Source of the DNA: Deltaproteobacteria bacterium
Lineage (GTDB): Bacteria > Desulfobacterota > Desulfobacteria > Desulfobacterales > B30-G6
Direction: 5' to 3'
DNA length: 5,679 nucleotides
Assembly: GCA_003647375.1 (NCBI GenBank)
Contig: QMMS01000302.1
Span: forward strand, 1 to 5,679
The translations under genes were made by a program, and so were the position numbers. Positions 1 to 5,679 of the stretch are shown here, in pieces; within the stretch, counting starts at the first letter, position 1; each line of letters starts with the position of its first letter. Below the pieces are notes generated by a model. It had not been told where the DNA came from, searched no databases, and was given only the letters and a program-made list of their open reading frames with translations.

Positions 1-644
1 GTGGCACGAACATTGAAAATCAGATCTTGTATGATGGGAATCAGTTTGGCATTCAGGGCCACTGTTGTTGCCCTCCGGATTGCATCCAGGCGTGTGGAGA
101 GTTCATGGCCGCAGGTCACCGGAAGATCTGTAAGGTCTTCTATATGTTTTTTGACCCTTAATTCGTGCTCCGGGTTGAATGCACCAAAATAGCCCGAGAC
201 TCCAAAAGCGCTGATCTTTTTGCGCCATTTTAAAACAGTGCTTCTGATGGCATCTTCATCCAGGGGTTGACGCGCGATGCCCTGTTGGTCATGTCCCCCT
301 TGTAAATAGACAACATTGCGTGTTCCAAGCGCATGCTGGAACCGGTATTGATGGATCAAGTCCCGGTCATACCCGATCAATAGCAGGCAAACAGGAACGC
401 CGTGTCCTTCGGTAATGGCGTTTGTCGCCAGGGTTGTGGACAGGCCGACAAGGCAGATTTTTTGTGGAGAAATGGCTTGGTGCCTGATGGTCATAACGGA
501 TGTGATTGCTGAGTGGATACCGGCGGAAAGGTCCTGGTGAGTGGTTAAGGATTTGGCACTCGATAGGATTTTACCGTTTTCGTAGTTGACCAGAACCGCA
601 TCCGTGTATGTTCCGCCCGTGTCGATACCCAATACAATTGTCAT
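1..644 (-). CDS. Hydantoinase/oxoprolinase (HyuA-like) family protein, N-terminal part; 3' end outside the window
   Basis: The reverse strand from the ATG at 644 is open for 214 codons with no stop to the window edge. Residues 4-15 read VLGIDTGGTYTD, the glycine-rich phosphate-binding start of the ASKHA-like hydantoinase A N-terminal domain. STTLATNAITEGHG (69-82) and RRATTVALNAKLIP (190-203) are further family blocks. Known members include ATP-dependent hydantoinases, 5-oxoprolinase, and acetone or acetophenone carboxylase subunits, which use ATP on small amide or carbonyl substrates. The complete family protein is usually 500-700 residues, so less than half is visible. ATG 644 is the only sensible start: the in-frame stop is at 678-680 with no other ATG between, although no good Shine-Dalgarno is visible. 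It is divergent from the MttB-like gene at 890, and such proteins are often found near methyltransferase clusters. A role in opening or activating an N-methylated substrate is inference. The family call is firm; the exact reaction is unknown. Confidence 0.85.
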   Translation of the reverse strand, partial: MTIVLGIDTGGTYTDAVLVNYENGKILSSAKSLTTHQDLSAGIHSAITSVMTIRHQAISPQKICLVGLSTTLATNAITEGHGVPVCLLLIGYDRDLIHQYRFQHALGTRNVVYLQGGHDQQGIARQPLDEDAIRSTVLKWRKKISAFGVSGYFGAFNPEHELRVKKHIEDLTDLPVTCGHELSTRLDAIRRATTVALNAKLIPIIQDLIFNVRA

Positions 645-682
645 GCCATGTGCTTTAAAAGGATGTCGAAATGAAAGTCAAG

Positions 683-698
683 TGGTAAATTAATTGCC
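683..698 (+). promoter_or_regulatory. Candidate sigma-54 (-24/-12) promoter for the MttB-like gene at 890
   Basis: TGG at 683-685 and TTGC at 694-697 place GG and GC exactly 10 bases apart, the strict spacing of sigma-54 promoters. The inner CAC of the -24 element is not conserved (TAA instead). If real, transcription would start near 709 and leave a leader of about 180 bases before the gene. Sigma-54 control would require an enhancer-binding activator, and none is in the window. The match is short enough to arise by chance in this AT-rich stretch. Confidence 0.27.
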
Positions 699-721
699 TG
701 ATAGAAAAAAGTGCTTGCCTG
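694..721 (+). repeat. Direct repeat TTGCCTG spaced 21 bp, possible regulator site
   Basis: TTGCCTG occurs at 694-700 and again at 715-721. The offset of 21 bp is about two helical turns, so both copies lie on the same DNA face, as expected for tandem operator half-sites in a divergent promoter region. The first copy overlaps the -12 part of the possible sigma-54 promoter. A 7-base repeat can occur by chance, so this is a tentative regulatory call. Confidence 0.27.
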
Positions 722-856
722 GAAAATAGGGAAGAGGTAATGACATCGAGAACCGGATCCTGGAACAGGTGGATCTTATCAACAGCAGCGCTGCCTGTGT
801 AGGATGATGTAGGCCATGGGATATTTCACCATTGGAGGCGACACCGTCGCGTTCGA

Positions 857-877
857 TAAAATCGTGTAACGATTTTA
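857..877. promoter_or_regulatory. Perfect 9-bp inverted repeat just upstream of the ribosome binding site
   Basis: TAAAATCGT at 857-865 and ACGATTTTA at 869-877 are exact reverse complements around a 3-base centre (GTA). The right arm ends 3 bases before the GGAGG (881-885) of the gene at 890. At DNA level it has the form of a dimeric repressor or activator operator; at RNA level it could form a short AU-rich hairpin beside the ribosome binding site. It has no following U-tract, so it is not an intrinsic terminator. The repeat is directly visible; its function is inference. Confidence 0.5.
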
Positions 878-889
878 CTTGGAGGTTGT

Positions 890-2344
890 ATGCAATTTGC
901 TGAATTTCTAACTGAGCAGGAAGTTGAACAGGTCCATGATGGTGCGCTGGAAATCCTGGAGAAAACAGGTATTCTGGTCAACAACGAAACCGCCAGAAAA
1001 ATTTATGCCGACCATGGCTGTCGGGTGGATTCGGCCTCGCTCATAATCAAAATACCGCGTGATATTGTAGAGCAGTACCGCAAACTTTTTGTCCCAACCT
1101 TTACCTTCAGGGGCCGGGATCCCCGGTTTGACCGCACCATTCCCGACCAAAGGCCCCTGATCGTTACCGGCAGTTCTGCACCCAATATTATCGATCCTGA
1201 CACGGGTATCGAGCGGCGCGCCACTTCCACCGATATTGCCAACATCGCATTTCTCGTCAACGAGCTTCAAGGCTACGATATATTTTCGATTTCAACACTG
1301 GCTGACGATGCGCCTGACGGGCAAATCAGTCTATCACGGTTTTATCCAGCTTTGAAAAACTGTCTGAAACCTGTGCGGAGCAATACACCCGACATGGCGG
1401 ATCTATATCAGGTACTTGAGCTGGGGGCTATCATCGCCGGTGGTGAAGAGGCATACAAGGAGCGTCCCATTATCAACCACCACTATTGCCCGGTGGTGTC
1501 TCCGCTTACCATGGATGTGGCTTCAACCGAGGCCACAATCTATCTGGCTGAAAAGGGTCTGCCCGTGATCAATACCATCGTACCCAATGCCGGCATGACA
1601 TCGCCCATGACGCTGTTGGGAACGCTGGCCCTGGGGAATGCTGAGTTCCTGGCGAACAGCGTGCTCCTGCAGATGGTTCGTCCGGAGACCCCGCTGATAT
1701 ATACGGTGTTGTCCACCGTCGCAGATATGCGTACGGGAAGTTATACCCCCGGAGCCATTGAGACAGGTATGCTGCAAATGGCTCACAGTCAGATGGCCCG
1801 GTTCTACAATGTTCCTTCCGGAGGCTATATCGGGCTGACCAATTCCCATGGCGACGATGCCCAGTCAGGCTACGAGACCGGCATGAGCACATCTGCAGCT
1901 GTACTGGCAGGAGCCGACATGCTGAATATGTGCGGTCTTTTGGGTGGTCTCATGGCTTTTGATTATGCCAAGGCCGTTATCGATAATGAAATCGCATTGA
2001 TGCTCAAGCGGATGTGCCGTGGATTCGAGTCTGGAAAGGACAAAATGACTTTGGATCTTATCGCGGAAGCCGGACCTGGCGGCACATACATGGACAAGAT
2101 GCACACCATAGAAAATATGCGCGAGACGGCTTTCCTGCCAAAGATTGCATCCCGGGACTTAAGGAGTCTGTGGGAAGAGAAGGGACGCCTGGATGCTCAA
2201 AGCAATGCCATGCGTGAGGCCCATCAAATTTTGTCCGGTGATAACCCAGCTGTATTTTCAGAAGATATGGATGCCGTGATAAGGGCACGTTTTGCAGGAC
2301 TGGTGGATGGTAATGTTCAGTGGGTGCCGGCAACCGACACCTGA
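890..2344 (+). CDS. MttB-superfamily corrinoid-dependent methyltransferase, non-pyrrolysine (paralogue A)
   Basis: This 484-residue protein has the usual MttB length and aligns by eye from end to end with archaeal trimethylamine methyltransferase, a TIM-barrel enzyme that moves a methyl group from an amine to a cobalamin-binding corrinoid protein. Conserved blocks are the N-terminal EILEKTGI (21-28) and DHGCRVD (41-47), DDAQSGYE (322-329), VIDNEI (363-368), and TLDLIAEAGPGGTY (387-400). Without gaps, Leu316 falls where Methanosarcina MttB has pyrrolysine, and there is no in-frame UAG, so it belongs with non-Pyl members such as the glycine-betaine, proline-betaine and carnitine methyltransferases. 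The substrate is not predictable. The ATG at 890 follows GGAGG (881-885) by 4 bases. The corrinoid protein partner is not in the window. The 3' end abuts a truncated, convergent ene-reductase remnant, and no terminator hairpin is seen. The family call is strong; calling it trimethylamine methyltransferase outright would be over-annotation. Confidence 0.92.
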   Translation: MQFAEFLTEQEVEQVHDGALEILEKTGILVNNETARKIYADHGCRVDSASLIIKIPRDIVEQYRKLFVPTFTFRGRDPRFDRTIPDQRPLIVTGSSAPNIIDPDTGIERRATSTDIANIAFLVNELQGYDIFSISTLADDAPDGQISLSRFYPALKNCLKPVRSNTPDMADLYQVLELGAIIAGGEEAYKERPIINHHYCPVVSPLTMDVASTEATIYLAEKGLPVINTIVPNAGMTSPMTLLGTLALGNAEFLANSVLLQMVRPETPLIYTVLSTVADMRTGSYTPGAIETGMLQMAHSQMARFYNVPSGGYIGLTNSHGDDAQSGYETGMSTSAAVLAGADMLNMCGLLGGLMAFDYAKAVIDNEIALMLKRMCRGFESGKDKMTLDLIAEAGPGGTYMDKMHTIENMRETAFLPKIASRDLRSLWEEKGRLDAQSNAMREAHQILSGDNPAVFSEDMDAVIRARFAGLVDGNVQWVPATDT

Positions 2345-3354
2345 TTGTCGGTGATGATCGTGGTACTGTGTTTTTCCAGAAGGTTTAGGGCCATCATCCT
2401 GACTTGTCCGGGGACGTGGTTATTGCCGGCCATCAGTTCCGGAAGCATTTCAACGATGATCGTTTGTCTGCCTTTATCTGCCAACCAGATTGCCACTTCA
2501 CAGCCGGCCAGACCGCCGCCTACGATCACGACTCGATCCCCGGCTGTTTTTTTGCCCTTGAGAAGATCGACCGCAGACATCACAGACCCTCGATGAATGC
2601 CTGTAATATCCGGAACGATCGGACTTGCACCCGTGGCCACAATCACCACGCCCGGTGATGCAGAGCGGATGATATCCGGTGTTACATCGCTATTCAGGAA
2701 TACCTGGACGCCGGTTTGCTCAACCTGTCTCTCATACCATACCAACAAACGACGCAGGTCCTTTTTAAATTCCGGCACGGCAGCCGTGCGCACCAATCCA
2801 CCAAGTACGGCTTTCTTTTCGTAAAGAGACACTCGATGACCCCTTAACGCGGCCACTCGGGCGGCTTCCAATCCGGCGACACCGCCACCGATCACCATGA
2901 CTTGATGAGGTGTAGCTGCGGGTTCTAAGCGGTAAGCATTTTCTCTCCCTGACGATGGATTGAGCGCACAGGAGATGTGCTGCATTTTTCCATAACGTCC
3001 AAAACAGCCGTCATAGCATCCCACACAGGGCCGTATGTCTTTTGTACGACCGGATCTAACTTTGTCCGCCCATTGAGGATCAGCAAGGAATCCACGCCCG
3101 ATAGCCACAACATCCATCATGCCGTCAGCTACAGCACGGGCTGCAACTTCTGGTTTGTCGAGGCGCCCAACACCGATGACCGGTACCGACACGACAGCTT
3201 TCGTATTGGCCGCCATATCCATCATACAACCATGTTTCTGGTAATTGGGCGGGTGCGGCCAGTAGTGGCTTTCGTAGCAACCGGCATCCACATGAAGGGG
3301 ATCAAACCCGGACCGCTCAAGGTGTTTTTGCCATTTCCTGCCCATGAGCCACAT
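2317..3354 (-). pseudogene. FAD/NAD(P)-binding and 4Fe-4S part of a broken ene-reductase (TMADH / dienoyl-CoA reductase group)
   Basis: This open frame (345 codons from an internal ATG at 3354) is the larger piece of a dead gene. True homology begins near 3330 with HLERSGFDPLHVDAG (residues 11-25), the end of an Old-Yellow-Enzyme FMN barrel. AIGRGFLADP (84-93) follows, then four cluster cysteines, Cys110, Cys113, Cys117 and Cys129 (C-x2-C-x3-C-x11-C). A FAD Rossmann motif GGGVAG (156-161) and an NAD(P) motif GGGLAG (279-284) come next. Intact relatives are about 640-680 residues and reduce enoates or dienoyl-CoAs, or dehydrogenate methylamines. The family-like sequence stops near residue 337, and the last codons overlap the 3' end of the plus-strand gene (to 2344), so roughly 90-100 C-terminal residues are missing. 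The frame may still be translated from ATG 3354 or another internal start, but it could not make a complete enzyme. The family is clear; the original substrate is unknown. Confidence 0.82.
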
Positions 3355-3597
3355 CCCGTCCTACTTCATCAAATGATTCCCCCGGCAGTGCGCCCTGGTT
3401 GATGTGTTTCAAATAGTGCTTTAACCCAAACCGGTACTGCACAACCATTCTGTTTCCGACATGATGCCGGATCTTTTCCAGGCAGTTTACCGGAAAGCGC
3501 AAGCGGTTCTCGAGGCTGCCGCCAAATTCATCGCTGCGGTGATTCCAGATGGATGACGCAAACTGGTCGAAGAGATACCCTTCGTGGCCATGGTAAT
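3317..3597 (-). pseudogene. FMN-barrel fragment of the same broken ene-reductase, in a different frame
   Basis: Read on the reverse strand from about 3597, this frame gives HGHEGYLFDQF, then WNHRSDEFGGSLENRLRF and VVQYRFGLKHYLKH, which are hallmark blocks of the Old-Yellow-Enzyme barrel in this enzyme group. It ends at a TGA at 3317-3319, just after GRDVAHGQEMAK. Removing one base from the T5 tract at 3325-3329 (A5 on the coding strand) rejoins it to the downstream frame as EMAKHLERSGFDPLHVDAG, exactly the expected family sequence, so the two pieces were one gene. About 170-180 N-terminal residues are absent: upstream of 3597 the sequence becomes AT-rich and has an in-frame stop about four codons before the HGHEGYL block. 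A one-base correction near 3592 would extend the match to IELHGHEGYL, which hints at a second indel. An internal ATG at 3502 could start a 61-residue peptide, but that is unlikely to matter. Confidence 0.8.
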
Positions 3598-3771
3598 TCG
3601 ATTTTTATTTTTTGCTGTTGAACAAATCCGCAGAATACGTATCGTTATAACCAACTAAAATAATGTTATATACTTCGATAACGGGTCTATAAATATCTTG
3701 CTAAGGCGAAAAGGGTATGTTAATAAAAAAGTCTCCTATTAAAATTAAAGTGCATGCGATTTAGAGGCGGG
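3598..3771. other. AT-rich upstream region between the pseudogene break and paralogue B
   Basis: A hand count of 3601-3753 gives 44 G or C in 153 bases, about 29%, well below the flanking genes. It holds no credible coding frame and no recognisable ene-reductase sequence, although the missing N-terminus should lie here. A small palindrome GTTATAAC lies at 3644-3651. Several TA-rich blocks could serve as -10 elements, but none is paired with a convincing -35, and no sigma-54 spacing was found. It probably carries the promoter for the gene at 3772, and it also marks a recombination or deletion boundary. Confidence 0.5.
3763..3767 (+). promoter_or_regulatory. Ribosome binding site that favours the start at 3772 over 3754
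   Basis: AGAGG at 3763-3767 lies 4 bases before ATG 3772, the same spacing as GGAGG before the gene at 890. The alternative ATG at 3754 has only a poor AAAG upstream and would place this purine block inside the coding sequence. The protein alignment with paralogue A (MQFAEFLTEQE against MNLNFFSEKD) also supports 3772. Confidence 0.6.
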
Positions 3772-5178
3772 ATGAACCTTAACTTTTTTTCCGAAAAGGA
3801 TCTGGCCCGGACCTATCAGGCCGGCATCGATATTTTGAAACAGGTGGGAATCCGCACCGATTCCGATCGTTTTAAAACACTGCTGTCGGATCATGGATGC
3901 AAGGTCGATAACGATGTGGTCAAGTTCACCGATGGTGTTATTGAAAAGGGACTTCAAACAGTTCCGGAAAAATTTACACTCTATGGTAGAAACAACCATA
4001 ACAGGGTTCGATTCGGACAGGGGGACATCCATACCCAGACATTGGTAGGGGCACCGGCCGTGATCGATCTTTCGAGTGGTCGTAAAAGAGACTGCACCCT
4101 TCAGGATGTTGCGGACATCGCGCGGCTGTCCGATGCTTTGCCGTTTATGGATATTGTATCACCGGCCTTTCCCTTGGATGTCCCGCCGGATGTCGTGGGT
4201 TTGGCCCAGCTAAGGACACTGCTGAATTGGACCTGTAAGCCGCTTCGGCTTTGCGTCAAATCAGCTGCCGAACTTCCTCGAATGATCGAGATGCTCGCCC
4301 TCGTTGCCGGTGATCGTGTTGCCATGCAAAAAAAACCACTGGCTTATATCGAGATATCACCCATCAGCCCCTTGGAGTACGGAAGGGAAGCGGTCGAAGC
4401 TCTTTGTGATATTGTCGAGGCAGGAGTACCGTTGGGTATCATTCCAAGCCCCATGATGGGTGCCACCGGGCCCATGAGCATGGCAGGATGTGTTGCCATG
4501 CATCATGCGGAAAACCTGGCCGGTGTTCTGGCCAGCCAACTTCTGAAACCGGGAGCGCCCGTGATCATGTCGCCCAGGGCGGCCTTTATGGATATGCGCA
4601 GCGGTACAGGACTTTGGGCGATGCCGGAGATGGGGATGATGGCCGCAGCTTCGGTTCAGCTTTGCCGGAAAACAGGTGTTTCATGTACAGCCACCGGCTA
4701 TTCGACCGCTTCAAAAACCTTCGACATGCAAAGCGGGTACGAACGTTTGTACAATGCGCTGCTGCCGGCCTTAAGCGGTGTCGATGTGCTCGGTGCTGCC
4801 GGGTCTTTGGATAATGCCCTGATCGCTTGTTACAGGATGCTGGTGGTTGACAACGAAATATCATCAGCAGTGAAAAGAACCGTTCAGGGGACACAGGTGG
4901 ACGATGATGCACTCGCGGTGGATATCATCGCAGAGGTTTTCGATCAGCGGACGCACTTCCTGGATCATGAGCATACATATAACCATCTCAGGTCTCCCGG
5001 GCTTTGGGTGCCGCCCCTCGGCGACCGTCACACCTATGAAGAATGGATTATTAATGCTCAAAGACTTGAGCAAAATGCAGCCCTTGAAGCCCGTCGTATC
5101 CTGAAAACACACGAAGTCATTGCTTTGGATAAGAAGATACGGGTGGAATTGGACCGAATCGTCGATGGGGCACGCTGA
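3772..5178 (+). CDS. MttB-superfamily corrinoid-dependent methyltransferase, non-pyrrolysine (paralogue B)
   Basis: From ATG 3772 this is a 468-residue protein (474 if ATG 3754 is used), full length for the MttB family, predicted to demethylate an unidentified methylated amine or betaine in the cytoplasm and load the methyl group on a corrinoid protein. Visible blocks are DILKQVGI and DHGCKVD near the N-terminus, PEMGMMAAAS, DMQSGYE (318-324), LLPALSGVD and VVDNEI. LLPALSG and the PE-G helix resemble archaeal MttB more closely than paralogue A does. Ser311 sits at the pyrrolysine-equivalent position in the sequence GYSTASKTFDMQSGYE, and no in-frame UAG exists. The STASK piece recalls the T-D-S-K segment of characterised non-Pyl betaine methyltransferases. 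It is only distantly similar to paralogue A by eye, so a distinct specificity is likely. No terminator is visible in the 77-base gap before paralogue C, so the two are probably co-transcribed. Confidence 0.92.
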   Translation: MNLNFFSEKDLARTYQAGIDILKQVGIRTDSDRFKTLLSDHGCKVDNDVVKFTDGVIEKGLQTVPEKFTLYGRNNHNRVRFGQGDIHTQTLVGAPAVIDLSSGRKRDCTLQDVADIARLSDALPFMDIVSPAFPLDVPPDVVGLAQLRTLLNWTCKPLRLCVKSAAELPRMIEMLALVAGDRVAMQKKPLAYIEISPISPLEYGREAVEALCDIVEAGVPLGIIPSPMMGATGPMSMAGCVAMHHAENLAGVLASQLLKPGAPVIMSPRAAFMDMRSGTGLWAMPEMGMMAAASVQLCRKTGVSCTATGYSTASKTFDMQSGYERLYNALLPALSGVDVLGAAGSLDNALIACYRMLVVDNEISSAVKRTVQGTQVDDDALAVDIIAEVFDQRTHFLDHEHTYNHLRSPGLWVPPLGDRHTYEEWIINAQRLEQNAALEARRILKTHEVIALDKKIRVELDRIVDGAR

Positions 5179-5240
5179 ACTGCAACAGCGAGCGCATTCC
5201 CCGTGGCTTGTCGACAATCGCTCAATTGTAGGTAAAAGAA

Positions 5241-5252
5241 AAAGGAGGTGAT
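5241..5252 (+). promoter_or_regulatory. Exceptionally strong Shine-Dalgarno setting a TTG start
   Basis: AAAGGAGGTGAT is a 12-base exact complement of the conserved 3' end of bacterial 16S rRNA (AUCACCUCCUUU). Its GGAGG core (5244-5248) lies 7 bases before TTG 5256, which is ideal spacing, but 19 bases before the first in-frame ATG (5268), which is too far. An in-frame TAG at 5229-5231 excludes earlier starts. Confidence 0.8.
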
Positions 5253-5255
5253 TTC

Positions 5256-5679
5256 TTGAGACGCAATATGCGAGCAGGGAAAAGCAGGAACGGCGGTTTA
5301 GAATTCAAGGTCTTTACCGATGATGAAATGGATGAAATTCATCTGGCCACACTTGAGGTCTTGGAAAAAACGGGTCTTTTTTTCGATGATGAAGAGGCAC
5401 TGGAGGTTCTCGATGGCGGAGGAGCCGTCATCGATAAAACTAGCCGCGTGGCCAAATTCCCCCCGCACGTGGTTGAGGATGCCATCCGTTCAGCGCCGCC
5501 AAAAATTCTGCTGGCCGGGCGCGATTCCAAGAACGACTTTGTTATGGAAAAAAACCGCGTGGGGTTTACGAATTTCGGGGAAGGTGTTTTCATCAACGAT
5601 CCGTACACGGGGGAGCTGCGGGAGACGACCAAGGCGGATGTGGCTGCCTCGGCTCTGATCGCCGACTTCCTGAGTGAAA
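5256..5679 (+). CDS. MttB-superfamily methyltransferase, N-terminal part (paralogue C); 3' end outside the window
   Basis: From TTG 5256 the frame stays open for 141 codons to the window edge; about 340 residues of a typical MttB protein must follow. The start is chosen on the Shine-Dalgarno at 5241-5252, and ATG 5268 is the fallback. The sequence begins with a basic lead (RRNMRAGKSRNGG), followed by VFTDDEMDEIHLATLEVLEKTG, which lines up with the FTTDELKAIHYATMEVL block of archaeal MttB. It continues with VAKFPPHVVEDAIRSAPP, LAGRDSKND, FTNFGEGVFIND and TKADVAASALIADF, each with a clear MttB counterpart. It therefore looks closer to canonical MttB at its N-terminus than A or B, both of which lack the basic lead. 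The pyrrolysine-equivalent region lies beyond the window, so Pyl status is unknown. It lies 77 bases after paralogue B on the same strand and probably belongs to the same operon. Confidence 0.88.
   Translation, partial: MRRNMRAGKSRNGGLEFKVFTDDEMDEIHLATLEVLEKTGLFFDDEEALEVLDGGGAVIDKTSRVAKFPPHVVEDAIRSAPPKILLAGRDSKNDFVMEKNRVGFTNFGEGVFINDPYTGELRETTKADVAASALIADFLSE

Noticed and set aside
741..869. Short open stretches in the divergent intergenic region (for example ATG 816 giving a 17-codon peptide ending FDKIV, and a 20-odd codon frame ending in SSAACVG)
   Set aside because: They are too short, have no convincing ribosome binding site and show no recognisable similarity. They may be chance or decayed coding sequence, but nothing supports a gene.
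1829..1867. Possible pyrrolysine (UAG) codon in the MttB genes
   Set aside because: Paralogues A and B read through this site with ordinary Leu and Ser codons and contain no in-frame TAG. Paralogue C does not reach the site in this window.
908..2333. Long antisense frames inside paralogue A, and similar ones opposite paralogue B and paralogue C
   Set aside because: They overlap well-conserved MttB sequence and their translations have no family features; they are shadows of the real genes.
2345..3402. Plus-strand open frames across the reductase region (2345-2596, 2404-2658, 2597-2824, 2977-3402)
   Set aside because: The minus strand here gives unmistakable ene-reductase motifs; the plus-strand translations are low in family character and are shadows.
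2317..3597. Programmed frameshifting to make a full reductase
   Set aside because: Both ends of the enzyme are missing, so joining the two frames would still not yield a functional protein; decay is simpler.
3641..3683. CGTTAT/ATAACG arms and a TTCGATAA 8-mer shared with the region before paralogue A, as a common operator
   Set aside because: The arms are only 6 bp with a long gap, and an 8-mer shared between two such regions is expected about as often as not by chance.
5179..5240. Transcription terminator between paralogues B and C
   Set aside because: Only a weak AGCGA/TCGCT pairing with a long loop and no U-tract; more consistent with an operon spacer.

Overview
The window looks like a piece of a one-carbon (methyl-transfer) gene cluster from an anaerobic bacterium. 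It holds three different members of the MttB superfamily (corrinoid-dependent trimethylamine/quaternary-amine methyltransferases), one divergently transcribed hydantoinase/oxoprolinase-type gene, and the broken remains of an FMN/FAD/4Fe-4S ene-reductase of the TMADH / 2,4-dienoyl-CoA reductase / enoate reductase group. Dense MttB paralogues beside such flavoenzymes are typical of sulfate-reducing Desulfobacterota and some anaerobic Firmicutes. The roughly balanced GC content and the protein flavour suggest Desulfobacterota, but that assignment is inference from memory, not a database result.

Layout: 1-644 (minus) is the N-terminal part of a HyuA-like protein that runs off the left edge. 645-889 is a divergent intergenic region with a possible sigma-54-type promoter, a 21-bp-spaced direct repeat and a perfect 9-bp inverted repeat just before the ribosome binding site of the next gene. 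890-2344 (plus) is a complete MttB-like gene (paralogue A). About 2345-3597 (minus) is an ene-reductase pseudogene that lacks both ends and carries at least one frameshift; its left end abuts the stop codon of paralogue A. 3598-3771 is an AT-rich island (about 29% GC where counted) at the other edge of the pseudogene, and it serves as the upstream region of the next gene. 3772-5178 (plus) is a second complete MttB-like gene (paralogue B). 5256-5679 (plus) is the start of a third MttB-like gene (paralogue C), with a TTG start behind an exceptionally strong Shine-Dalgarno sequence; it runs off the right edge.

How it may work: MttB-superfamily proteins transfer a methyl group from a methylated amine or betaine to a small cobalamin-binding corrinoid protein; a second methyltransferase then passes it to tetrahydrofolate (bacteria) or CoM (methanogens). 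Neither partner lies in this window. A and B have no in-frame UAG at the position where archaeal MttB carries pyrrolysine, so they belong to the non-Pyl branch that includes glycine-betaine, proline-betaine and carnitine methyltransferases. Their substrates cannot be read from the sequence. A, B and C are clearly diverged from one another, so this is probably a set of enzymes with different specificities and not a recent duplication. The dead reductase between A and B shows that the locus has been rearranged.
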